This document shows, one piece after another, positions 10,574 to 18,301 of a stretch of 64,000 nucleotides of DNA (its first letter is position 1; each line of letters starts with the position of its first letter). Under the pieces are notes generated by a model that did not search any database, was not told the DNA's origin, and saw nothing but the letters and a program-made list of their open reading frames with translations. This DNA is from Streptomyces griseochromogenes (GTDB taxonomy: Bacteria > Actinomycetota > Actinomycetes > Streptomycetales > Streptomycetaceae). The stretch spans positions 10,700,675 through 10,764,674 of the forward strand of contig NZ_CP016279.1 in NCBI RefSeq assembly GCF_001542625.1, read 5' to 3'. A program made the position numbers and the translations under genes.

Positions 10574-12052
10574 GTGACCACGATGGACGAGTACCCCTAC
10601 CCGCCTCCCGAGCCGCCACGCCACGGCGGCTCCGGACAGGGGGGCGGACACGGCGATGACGGCCATGCGACCGGTGACGGACGCGGCCAGGGTGCCGGGG
10701 CCGGAGGCGGTCATGCCCCGGGTTCGGGCGGCAGCCATGGCCACGGCCACTCGCATGGTCACAGCCACAGCCACGGCCCGGCCGCGCCCGTTTCGAAGCA
10801 TCTGCGCAAGGTCATCGCGGCGATTCTGATCCCGTTCGCCGCGGCGGTCGTGATCGGCCTGGTGGTGCTCTGGCCCGGGGGAGCCCCGCCGCACGAGCGC
10901 ACCGGCGTCGGCTTCGACCGCCAGACGCAGCAGGCCACGGTCACCAAGGTGGTCGAGGTGAGCTGCAAGTCGGTGAACGCGTCGGGGGACACCCCGACCG
11001 GCGACACCTCCACCGCCGAGGGCAATTCGGCGCAGCAGGAGGCGAAGGGCACCTGCAAGAAGGCGACGGTCCGGGTCGACACCGGCAAGGACAAGGGCCG
11101 TACCTTCACCGAGATCGTGCAGCCGGACCAGTCGCGGCAGTTGCGCCAGGACGAAAAGGTCGTGGTCGCCTACGAGCCCTCGGCACCGAGGGATCTGCAG
11201 TACTCCGTCACGGATGTGGACCGGAAGTTCCCGACGGCGCTGCTGGCGGGGATCTTCGCGCTCGCCGTCGTGGTGGTGGGCCGGATGCGCGGTGTCATGG
11301 CGCTGGTCGCGCTGGCCGTGAGCTTTCTGGTGCTCACGCTCTTCATCCTGCCCGCGATCCTGCAGGGTTCGAATCCGCTGATGGTGGCCGTTGTCGGGGC
11401 GAGCGCGATCATGCTCATCGCGCTCTACATGTGCCATGGGCTGTCGGCCCGTACCTCGGTCGCGGTGCTCGGCACCTTGGTGTCCCTCCTGCTGATCGGC
11501 GTCCTCGGCTCGGAGTTCATCGACTGGGCCGCGCTCACCGGCAACACGGATGACAACACCGGTCTGATCCATGGCCTGTATCCGTCGATCGACATGAGCG
11601 GTCTGCTGCTGGCCGGCGTCATCATCGGTTCGCTGGGTGTCCTGGACGATGTGACGGTGACCCAGACGTCGGCGGTCTGGGAGCTGCACGAGGCCAATCC
11701 GTCGATGGGCTGGCGCGGGCTGTACCGGGCGGGCATCCGCATCGGCCGTGACCACATCGCGTCGGTGGTCAACACCCTGGTCCTCGCCTACGCCGGTGCC
11801 GCGCTGCCGCTGCTGCTGCTGTTCTCGATCGCACAGAGCAGCGTGGGCACGGTGGCCAACAGCGAACTGGTGGCCGAGGAGATCGTGCGCACGCTGGTGG
11901 GGTCGATCGGCCTGGTGGCCTCGGTCCCGGTCACGACCGCCCTCGCGGCCCTGGTGGTCTCGGCCGACCGGCCCGGACCGGCCCCGGCGGCCCCCGCAGG
12001 GGCCCAGTCCGCCCCGGCGCGCGGCGGCCGGGGCCGGCGCCGGAAGCGGTGA
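10574..12052 (+). CDS. YibE/F-family multi-spanning membrane protein with His-rich N-terminus
   Basis: 492-residue YibE/F-like integral membrane protein, a family of unknown transport or signalling role. One transmembrane segment (about residues 80-105) precedes an extracytoplasmic domain (about 110-220); at least seven hydrophobic segments follow from about 225 to 460. Residues 1-75 are Gly-rich with a cluster of about ten alternating histidines (H-G-H-S-H-G-H-S-H-S-H-G), which resembles metal-binding His stretches of zinc or nickel transporters. The start is GTG 10574; an ATG three codons later is equally possible, and neither has a strong ribosome site. Divergent from thiC. Confidence 0.85.
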   Translation: MTTMDEYPYPPPEPPRHGGSGQGGGHGDDGHATGDGRGQGAGAGGGHAPGSGGSHGHGHSHGHSHSHGPAAPVSKHLRKVIAAILIPFAAAVVIGLVVLWPGGAPPHERTGVGFDRQTQQATVTKVVEVSCKSVNASGDTPTGDTSTAEGNSAQQEAKGTCKKATVRVDTGKDKGRTFTEIVQPDQSRQLRQDEKVVVAYEPSAPRDLQYSVTDVDRKFPTALLAGIFALAVVVVGRMRGVMALVALAVSFLVLTLFILPAILQGSNPLMVAVVGASAIMLIALYMCHGLSARTSVAVLGTLVSLLLIGVLGSEFIDWAALTGNTDDNTGLIHGLYPSIDMSGLLLAGVIIGSLGVLDDVTVTQTSAVWELHEANPSMGWRGLYRAGIRIGRDHIASVVNTLVLAYAGAALPLLLLFSIAQSSVGTVANSELVAEEIVRTLVGSIGLVASVPVTTALAALVVSADRPGPAPAAPAGAQSAPARGGRGRRRKR

Positions 12053-12149
12053 GCGAGGCCGGGCAGGTCCGGGTACCCATCGAAGAAGCGTTCCTGCGCA
12101 CGCTCAGACTGCACGGCGGAGCGCCTGGCGCCCCGTTGCCGGGGGCACG

Positions 12150-12587
12150 TCAGCCGGCGCTCTGTTCCTCGGCCAGGATGCGGTCCAGGGCCTCGTCGAG
12201 ATGAGCGTCGAAGTCGGCCAGGGCACCCTCCTGGCCGAGCGGCACGAGCTTGTCCGTACGGTCCAGGAAGGCCACCAGCGGTGGCGCCGAGGAGCGGAAC
12301 AGCGCCTGGTCGCCACCGACCTGAAGCCGGATCAGCACCTCGCCGAGCAGCTCGGAGTCGGCGGGCGCGATGTGCACGTCCCCCTCCCCGCACGGCCGCC
12401 CGACCCCGTCGATCAGCAGCTCACGACCGAAGGCCCAGGTCACCGGAGCATCGCCGGGAAGATGGAAAGTCAGCCGCACGGCATAGGGATCACAGGTCTC
12501 GTAGCGCAACTCCACCGGGATGCGGAAGGAGAGCTCCTCCGACACGAGAAAACTCATCATGACCTCTGCCTGTACGGATTCGCGCAT
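12150..12587 (-). CDS. ssgA: sporulation and cell division protein SsgA
   Basis: SALP-family (SsgA-like) protein of 145 residues that, in Streptomyces, activates sporulation-specific septation by helping position SsgB and then FtsZ. The sequence is strongly SsgA-like: M-R-E-S-V-Q-A-E-V at the N-terminus, L-P-G-D-A-P-V-T-W-A-F-G-R-E-L-L in the middle and F-L-D-R-T-D-K-L-V-P-L-G-Q-E near the C-terminus. The next gene upstream is its known activator ssgR, 100 bp away in the same orientation, which settles the assignment as SsgA rather than a paralogue. Confidence 0.96.
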   Translation of the reverse strand: MRESVQAEVMMSFLVSEELSFRIPVELRYETCDPYAVRLTFHLPGDAPVTWAFGRELLIDGVGRPCGEGDVHIAPADSELLGEVLIRLQVGGDQALFRSSAPPLVAFLDRTDKLVPLGQEGALADFDAHLDEALDRILAEEQSAG

Positions 12588-12687
12588 TGCCTACCCCGTC
12601 GTATGACATCGATTGGCCGGGATTAATCCCCTTCGACCGTGGTGAAATCTTGCTCAACGTACACGAGAGATCACAAGGAGTGATTTT

Positions 12688-13503
12688 TCAGATACTGATA
12701 GAGCGCGCCAGCGAACCCAGATGGCGCCCGATTTCGGCCTGCAACCGCTGGGCGGCGGGCAACAGCCGGTCGCTCTGGTGGGCGGGGAGCGAAAGGGCCA
12801 CCGAGGCCGCCGTGGTGCCGATGGTGATCGGAATCGCCGCGCAGACCGTCCCGAGCGCGTACTCCTGACGCTCGACCACCGGCTCCATTCGCGGCATCCT
12901 TGCCAGGCGGCGCAGCAGGGCGTGATTGTCACGCACGGTGTACGGCGTGAGGGACGTCACGGGATAGCGGGCCAGATGGTCACGGCGGGCGTCCTCGTCC
13001 AGCTGGGAGAGCAGGCACTGCCCGATCGCGTGCGCGTGCCCGGTCTCACGGAAGTCGGCCCACTCCTCGACCGCCGGGGTCTCACGCGACTCGGAGACGC
13101 AGACGACCTCGATCTCGCCGTCCCGGTACATCGCGTAGTACACCGGCGCCCCGATGGATTCGCGCCAGTGCGCAAGGGTGTCGGCCACCGCGCCGCGACG
13201 TTTCTGCTGCGCTCCGCTGCTACTCAGCCGCTCGGCGGCGTCGCCGAGGAAGAACAGCCCTTTCTCACGGCGCAGATAGCCCTCATGTACGAGGGTGCGC
13301 AGCAGGTGATAGGTCGTGGGCAGGGCGAGACCGGTCTCGCGGGCGAGCTGTTTGGCGGGAGCGCCGTGCTCGTGAGCCGCGACGGTCTCGAGCAGGCGCA
13401 TCGCGCGCTGGACGGATCCGATGAGCGTGGCGGAGGGCGCTTGCCCCGTAGCGTCCGCGGAGCCCGGTTGTCCGGGGACGGCCGCGGTGGGTGGTCGCTG
13501 CAC
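12688..13503 (-). CDS. ssgR: IclR-family activator of ssgA
   Basis: IclR-type regulator. A winged helix-turn-helix (about residues 25-85 from the chosen start; A-P-A-K-Q-L-A-R-E-T-G-L-A-L-P-T-T-Y-H-L-L) is followed by an effector-binding domain. Known SsgR proteins activate transcription of ssgA at the start of sporulation, and this gene sits directly upstream of ssgA. The start is uncertain: GTG 13503 gives 271 residues, close to the family norm, while an in-frame GTG at 13623 would add a 40-residue Pro-rich leader with no ribosome site. Confidence 0.9.
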   Translation of the reverse strand: MQRPPTAAVPGQPGSADATGQAPSATLIGSVQRAMRLLETVAAHEHGAPAKQLARETGLALPTTYHLLRTLVHEGYLRREKGLFFLGDAAERLSSSGAQQKRRGAVADTLAHWRESIGAPVYYAMYRDGEIEVVCVSESRETPAVEEWADFRETGHAHAIGQCLLSQLDEDARRDHLARYPVTSLTPYTVRDNHALLRRLARMPRMEPVVERQEYALGTVCAAIPITIGTTAASVALSLPAHQSDRLLPAAQRLQAEIGRHLGSLARSISI

Positions 13504-13776
13504 AGGGGGTGTGCAGGAGCGCGGCGGGGTGAGGGGTGCGTGTGGATCTGCCGGTGCGGTGTCAACCGTGGCCAAGGGTCGCTCCCGAAGCGCGAGGGTG
13601 GGGCAGCCCGTGCGGAGAAACACGGGTGGGGATGTACGACGCCCGCGGGGCCCGGACCCCGCGTGGGGTTCCGGACTCTAATCGTCCGCCACCGCACGCA
13701 GACGACCTGCCGGACAAACTTCCCTCCCCCGAGGGAACCGGTGAGTCCCGTTACCGCTCACCGGCTCCCCTGGGCC

Positions 13777-13989
13777 TCACCAGTCACTACGCGACGAGGA
13801 GCTCGACATGAACTTCCGCACGATGTAGATCAGTCCGCCGATCAGAGCGACGAAGATCAGCGCCTTGAAGAGCAGGCCGATCACGAAGCCCACCACGGTC
13901 GCTATCAGGCTCCCGAACACGACCAGGGCGATGACCGGCACCGCGACCCACTTCACCCACCACGGCAGCCCCGCGAAGATCTCTCGCAT
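13777..13989 (-). CDS. small membrane protein, DUF5326 type
   Basis: 70-residue protein with two adjacent hydrophobic segments (about residues 10-32 and 36-58) and a Ser-rich C-terminal tail (five consecutive serines). W-W-V-K-W-V-A-V-P near the N-terminus matches small Streptomyces membrane proteins of the DUF5326 kind. Function unknown. Its promoter lies in the 150 bp towards the cupin gene, which is read in the same direction. Confidence 0.75.
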   Translation of the reverse strand: MREIFAGLPWWVKWVAVPVIALVVFGSLIATVVGFVIGLLFKALIFVALIGGLIYIVRKFMSSSSSRSDW

Positions 13990-14154
13990 TGCCCTCGTCC
14001 TTTGCGTTCCGTTGCGTCCCGGCGTACTTCACGCTCTCGTGGACGCAGTCCTCGATGTCTGCACTCGATGCTAGGGCCGCCAGGGGGTCCCGTGGGGGCT
14101 TCGTATCCCTTGTCCTCCCCTGACGCACCCCCTAGGGAATCCCGGGGTCATGGA

Positions 14155-14472
14155 TCAGGCCTCAGGCGGAGAGAAGACGACCAGCACCCTCAGGTCCTCG
14201 CTGATGTGGTGGAACTTGTGGGCGACGCCGGCCGGCACGTACACCACGCTGCCCCGCGCCACCTGGGTCGTCTCCAGCCCCACCGTGATCGACGCCCGGC
14301 CGCTGACGACGAAGTACACCTCGTCCTGGCTGTGCGGCTGCTGCGGGTCGTGCTCGCCCGCGTTCAGGGCGTACAGGCCCACCGACATGTTCCGCTCCCG
14401 CAGGAACTGCAGGTAGGCCCCCTCGTTGGCGGCGCGCTCCGCCTCCAGTTCGTCCAGCCGGAATGCCCTCAT
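14155..14472 (-). CDS. cupin-domain protein
   Basis: 105-residue single-domain cupin. Motif 1 is present as Q-P-H-S-Q-D-E-V-Y-F-V-V-S-G (metal-binding His and Glu), and motif 2 as P-A-G-V-A-H-K-F (second metal His). Such small cupins include isomerases, dioxygenases and sugar-binding proteins; the substrate cannot be assigned. ATG 14472 begins the conserved M-R-A-F-R-L-D-E-L; a GTG at 14502 in the same frame would add ten poorly conserved residues. Confidence 0.82.
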   Translation of the reverse strand: MRAFRLDELEAERAANEGAYLQFLRERNMSVGLYALNAGEHDPQQPHSQDEVYFVVSGRASITVGLETTQVARGSVVYVPAGVAHKFHHISEDLRVLVVFSPPEA

Positions 14473-14531
14473 GCCGTTGTCCGTCCTCGCCCCACTGCTC
14501 ACCGTAGATCTGGTCTGCCACGATCAGACAC

Positions 14532-14909
14532 ATGAAGAATTTCGTAGTCAAGACGATCGCCAACGCGGGCGCCCTGGCCGTCGCCGTGTGGCTCCTCGAC
14601 AAGATCACCCTGACCGGTGACAGCACGGGCAAGAAGGTCGGCACGCTGCTCCTCGTCGCGCTGGTCTTCGGCCTGGTGAACTTCCTGGTCAAGCCGATAG
14701 TGAAGGTGCTCACCTTTCCGCTGTTCCTTCTGACCCTCGGGCTGATCACCCTGGTCGTCAACGCGCTGATGCTGCTGCTGACGTCGTGGGTGTGCGGCAA
14801 GCTCGACCTGAGCTTCCACGTGGAGGGCTTCTGGACGGCCGTGGTCGGCGGCCTGATCATCTCCGTCGTCTCCTGGGCGCTGCACATCGTCCTGCCCGAC
14901 GAGGACTGA
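14532..14909 (+). CDS. holin-like four-helix membrane protein (Phage_holin_4_2 family)
   Basis: 125 residues with four transmembrane segments (about 6-22, 36-56, 60-86, 95-118), as in the chromosomal Phage_holin_4_2 family. Despite the name, chromosomal members are not near phage genes and probably have a housekeeping membrane role. It starts a three-gene run: the ptpA start follows its stop by seven bases, and ptpA overlaps the PLP lyase gene, so all three are likely cotranscribed. There are no phage genes nearby. Confidence 0.85.
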   Translation: MKNFVVKTIANAGALAVAVWLLDKITLTGDSTGKKVGTLLLVALVFGLVNFLVKPIVKVLTFPLFLLTLGLITLVVNALMLLLTSWVCGKLDLSFHVEGFWTAVVGGLIISVVSWALHIVLPDED

Positions 14910-14916
14910 GCACGCC

Positions 14917-15459
14917 ATGACCTACCGCGTCTGTTTCGTGTGCACGGGGAACATCTGCCGCTCTCCGATGGCCGAATCCGTCTTCCGCGCGCGCGTGGAG
15001 GAAGCCGGTCTGCACGGCCTGGTGGAGATCGACAGCGCCGGCACCGGCGGCTGGCACGAGGGGGAGCCCGCCGACCCGCGCGCCGCCTCGGTGCTCGAGG
15101 AACACGGTTACCGCAGCGAGCACGCCGCTCGGCAGTTCCAGCCCTCCTGGTTCGCCCGTCTCGACCTGGTGATCGCCCTCGACAGCGGGCATCTCAAGGC
15201 CCTGCGCCGCCTCGCACCCACCGAGGAGGACGCGCGCAAGATCCGTCTGCTGCGCACGTACACGCGCCCGTCGTCCGACCTCCACCCCTCGTCGAGTGCT
15301 TCGCACGCACCTTCTGAATCGGCCGGCGACGACCTCGATGTACCGGACCCGTACTACGGCGGCCGGGACGGCTTCGAGGAGTGCCTTGAGATGGTGGAGG
15401 CGGCGAGCAACGGCCTGCTCGCCGCGGTACGGGAACATCTGGAGGGAAGAGCCGCATGA
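14917..15459 (+). CDS. ptpA: low-molecular-weight protein-tyrosine phosphatase
   Basis: 180-residue LMW-PTPase. The P-loop is V-C-T-G-N-I-C-R-S-P (C-x5-R; nucleophile near residue 10) and the general-acid loop is D-P-Y-Y-G-G near residue 145. The enzyme removes phosphate from tyrosine through a cysteinyl-phosphate intermediate; the S. coelicolor PtpA influences secondary metabolism. It is about 25 residues longer than typical because of a Ser-rich loop just before the D-P-Y motif. Its last four bases (ATGA) overlap the next gene, indicating translational coupling. Confidence 0.95.
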   Translation: MTYRVCFVCTGNICRSPMAESVFRARVEEAGLHGLVEIDSAGTGGWHEGEPADPRAASVLEEHGYRSEHAARQFQPSWFARLDLVIALDSGHLKALRRLAPTEEDARKIRLLRTYTRPSSDLHPSSSASHAPSESAGDDLDVPDPYYGGRDGFEECLEMVEAASNGLLAAVREHLEGRAA

Positions 15460-16604
15460 GCGATGCCGCCAAGGACGCGCACCGCACGGGCGACGGCACG
15501 CGCGCGGTACGGGCGGGCCTGCCCGAGGCGGTGAAGCACGAGCCGGCCCTGCCCGGGCCGGTGTTCGCCGCGCACTTCCATCTGCCGGGCGAGGTGACGG
15601 GACCGTACTCCTACGGCCGTGACGACAACCCCACCTGGACGCTGCTGGAGCGTGCCGTCGGCGAGCTGGAGGCACCCGGGCGCGATGACGTCGAGACGCT
15701 GGTGTTCGCCTCCGGCATGGCGGCGATCTCCTCGGTGCTCTTCTCCCAGCTGCGCGCCCAGGACGCCGTCGTGCTGCCCTCCGACGGCTATCAGGTACTG
15801 CCGATGGTCCGCACCCAGCTGGAGGCGTACGGCGTCGAGGTGCGCACGGCGCCCACCGGCGGTGACGCCCAGCTGGAGGTCCTCGACGGCGCTCGGCTGC
15901 TGTGGATCGAGTCGCCGTCGAACCCGGGGCTCGACGTGTGCGACATCCGGCGCCTGGTGGAGGCGGCACATGCGCGAGGCGCCCTGGTGGCCGTCGACAA
16001 CACCCTGGCCACGCCGCTCGGTCAGCGCCCGCTGGAGCTGGGCGCCGACTTCTCGGTGGCCAGCGGCACCAAGCAGCTGACCGGACACGGCGATCTGCTG
16101 CTGGGCTACGTCACCGGGCGCGACACCGACGCGATGGCCGCCGTACGGCGCTGGCGCAAGATCGTCGGCGCGATCTGCGGGCCGATGGAGGCCTGGCTGG
16201 CGCACCGGTCCATCGCCACGCTCCAGCTGCGGGTCGACCGGCAGGACACCACCGCACTTGCGGTCGCCGAGGCCCTGCGGCAGCGGCCCGAGGTCTCGGG
16301 GCTGCGCTATCCGGGACTGCCCGACGATTCCTCGCACAAGGTCGCCTCGCGGCAGATGCGCCGCTACGGCTGTGTGGTCTCCTTCACGCTGCCCTCACGC
16401 GCGCGTGCCGAGCGTTTCCTGGCCGCGCTGCGTCTGGTCGAGGAGGCGACGAGCTTCGGCGGCGTCCGCTCCACGGCCGAACGCCGTGGCCGCTGGGGCG
16501 GGGACGCGGTCCCGGAAGGATTCATCCGCATGTCCGTCGGCGCCGAGGACCCCGAGGACCTCGTGGCGGACATCCTGCGTGCCCTGGACGCGTCCGCCGA
16601 GTGA
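15456..16604 (+). CDS. cystathionine gamma-lyase/synthase-family PLP enzyme
   Basis: 382-residue Cys/Met-metabolism PLP enzyme (trans-sulfuration fold). Visible are V-F-A-S-G-M-A-A-I (cofactor phosphate cup), W-I-E-S-P-S-N-P (substrate-side), and S-G-T-K-Q-L-T-G-H with the PLP lysine. Members eliminate or replace the gamma substituent of cystathionine, homoserine derivatives or methionine; which reaction applies here is not clear. Y-S-Y-G-R-D-D-N-P-T at about residue 50 is typical for the group. Translationally coupled to ptpA by a 4-bp overlap; a strong terminator follows. Confidence 0.87.
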   Translation: MSDAAKDAHRTGDGTRAVRAGLPEAVKHEPALPGPVFAAHFHLPGEVTGPYSYGRDDNPTWTLLERAVGELEAPGRDDVETLVFASGMAAISSVLFSQLRAQDAVVLPSDGYQVLPMVRTQLEAYGVEVRTAPTGGDAQLEVLDGARLLWIESPSNPGLDVCDIRRLVEAAHARGALVAVDNTLATPLGQRPLELGADFSVASGTKQLTGHGDLLLGYVTGRDTDAMAAVRRWRKIVGAICGPMEAWLAHRSIATLQLRVDRQDTTALAVAEALRQRPEVSGLRYPGLPDDSSHKVASRQMRRYGCVVSFTLPSRARAERFLAALRLVEEATSFGGVRSTAERRGRWGGDAVPEGFIRMSVGAEDPEDLVADILRALDASAE

Positions 16605-16634
16605 CCGGGCACGGGCCTGTCCGTGGGCCCTGTG

Positions 16635-16671
16635 GGCGGTCCGAGCCTCCCCCCTCGTGGCTCGGACCGCC
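16635..16671 (+). terminator. intrinsic terminator after the holin-ptpA-lyase operon
   Basis: Perfect 13-bp stem GGCGGTCCGAGCC / GGCTCGGACCGCC around an 11-nt loop, 30 bp after the lyase stop. As usual in high-GC actinobacteria there is only a weak T tract. Confidence 0.8.
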
Positions 16672-16820
16672 TTCGGTTCCGCGCGCGAAGAACCGCGCGA
16701 ACAAGGCTAGTTGACTCTCTGTCAGTGTCCAATCACAGTAGCGACAGAGACCTATCGACTTATTTATAGTTGGTGTCTGCCCGGGGGCCGGAGGAAGGCA
16801 GGGACAAGGGGAGAGCTGCC

Positions 16821-17726
16821 ATGGATCTGGCCTTGCTGCGCACCTTCGTCACCGTGCACCGGGCCGGTTCCTTCACCCGCGCCGCCGCCCTGCTGGGCCT
16901 CTCCCAGCCGGCCGTCACCTCACAGATCCGCACCCTCGAGCGTCAGCTGGGCCGCCCCCTGTTCCTGCGGCAGGCCCGCGGGGTGACCCCCACGACCATC
17001 GGCGACGAACTCGCCCACAAGGCGGCTCCCCATCTCGACGCCTTGGTGGAGATAGCCGAGAGCGGCCTGGACGACGAGTCCTCGCTACGGACGCTGCACC
17101 TGGCCGGCCCCCCGGAGTTCACCGCCGAACGCGCACTTCCCGCCCTGACGGAACTGACCGGCGACGACGGCCAGGGCTTCGCGCTGCGCGCCTCCTTCGG
17201 CACAGCCGAGGAGACGCTGGAAGGGCTGGCCGCCGGCCATCATGACCTGGCCATCAGCACGGCCAGGCCCCGCGGCGCCCTGCTGACCGCCACCCCGCTG
17301 TGCGACGAGGAACATGTGCTGGTCGCCGCCCCGCGCTGGGCCGAGCGGATCGGACCGGGAGCCCTGCGCCTCAAGGGGGCACCCGCCCTGGAGAACCTGC
17401 CCGTCGTCGAGGTCCACGAGTCGCTGCCCTTCGTCTCGCGCTACTGGGCCTCCGTCTTCGATTCGCGCCCGGCCGCCTCGGGCACGGTCATCGTTCCTGA
17501 TCTGCGCGCGGTGCTCGCCTGCGCGACCGCGGGTGCCGGCCTTGCAGTGCTGCCCCGCTATCTGTGCGCGTCGGGCCTCGACCGCGGCGAGGTGGTCACG
17601 CTGCACGACCCGGCGGTGCCCCCGCTGCGTACGTATTTCCTGGTCGTGCGGACCGGAACGCTCGCCATGCCCCATATCGCGCGAGCGCACGAGTGGCTCC
17701 AGCGGGCGTCCGCGACCTGGTGCTGA
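16821..17726 (+). CDS. LysR-family transcriptional regulator
   Basis: 301-residue LysR-type regulator. The winged HTH is at residues 1-60 (F-T-R-A-A-A-L-L-G-L-S-Q-P-A-V-T-S-Q-I-R-T-L-E), followed by a periplasmic-binding-like coinducer domain. ATG 16821 is seven bases after GGGGAGA and begins M-D-L-A-L-L-R-T-F, the usual LysR N-terminus; an ATG 17 codons upstream was rejected. The target gene is not obvious: the upstream lyase operon is in the same direction and the downstream NUDIX gene is separated by a parS variant. Confidence 0.92.
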   Translation: MDLALLRTFVTVHRAGSFTRAAALLGLSQPAVTSQIRTLERQLGRPLFLRQARGVTPTTIGDELAHKAAPHLDALVEIAESGLDDESSLRTLHLAGPPEFTAERALPALTELTGDDGQGFALRASFGTAEETLEGLAAGHHDLAISTARPRGALLTATPLCDEEHVLVAAPRWAERIGPGALRLKGAPALENLPVVEVHESLPFVSRYWASVFDSRPAASGTVIVPDLRAVLACATAGAGLAVLPRYLCASGLDRGEVVTLHDPAVPPLRTYFLVVRTGTLAMPHIARAHEWLQRASATWC

Positions 17727-17779
17727 GCCCCCTTCTCGCGGCGTTCACGCGATGCGCTCGGCCGGTGGCGACCCGCGAT

Positions 17780-17793
17780 GTTTCACGTGGAAC
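17780..17793. promoter_or_regulatory. parS: parS site (one mismatch)
   Basis: GTTTCACGTGGAAC, one change from consensus, in the 88-bp gap between the LysR and NUDIX genes. Confidence 0.75.
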
Positions 17794-17814
17794 CAGCCGG
17801 GCCACATTTCTCCC

Positions 17815-18297
17815 ATGACCGTCCGACCCGTGGTCAAGCGCACCGCCCGTGCCGTTCTTCTCGACGGTGACGACCTGATCCTGATCAAGCGCACCAAGCC
17901 CGGTGTCGATCCCTACTGGGTCACTCCCGGTGGCGGGGTCGAACCCGAGGACTCGACTGTCGTCGACGCCCTGCACCGCGAGGTGTACGAGGAGCTCGGC
18001 GCCAAGATCACCGACGTGGTGCCCTGCTTCGTGGACACCGTGGAGCACATCGGGGAGGACGGCGGTGCGACCGGCGTGAAGGTGCAGCACTTCTTCGTCT
18101 GCCGGCTGGAGTCCATGGACCCCTCGCTGCGCCACGGCCCCGAAGTGGAGGAGCCGACGGGCGAGTACGAGATCGTCCGCGTCCCGTTCACCCGGGTCGG
18201 CATCGCCTCCGTCCACCTCGTCCCGTTGTCGCTGCGGCACTATCTGGACGGCAACATCGAGGGCGTCCGTGCCATGCACGCCCCCGACCTCGGATAG
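17815..18297 (+). CDS. NUDIX hydrolase
   Basis: 160-residue NUDIX-domain protein. The Nudix box is present from about residue 44: G-G-G-V-E-P-E-D followed by L-H-R-E-V-Y-E-E-L-G, giving G-x5-E-x7-R-E-V-x2-E-E-x-G with a slightly lengthened first spacer. Members hydrolyse nucleoside diphosphates linked to another moiety, such as dNTP oxidation products, ADP-ribose or CoA; the substrate is not predictable here. ATG 17815 starts the conserved domain. The stop is five bases from the convergent flavohemoglobin stop. Confidence 0.88.
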   Translation: MTVRPVVKRTARAVLLDGDDLILIKRTKPGVDPYWVTPGGGVEPEDSTVVDALHREVYEELGAKITDVVPCFVDTVEHIGEDGGATGVKVQHFFVCRLESMDPSLRHGPEVEEPTGEYEIVRVPFTRVGIASVHLVPLSLRHYLDGNIEGVRAMHAPDLG

Positions 18298-18301
18298 CCG
18301 G

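Noticed and set aside
14532..14909. Phage lysis cassette because of the holin-like protein
   Set aside because: No endolysin or other phage genes; chromosomal holin-like family in a conserved context.
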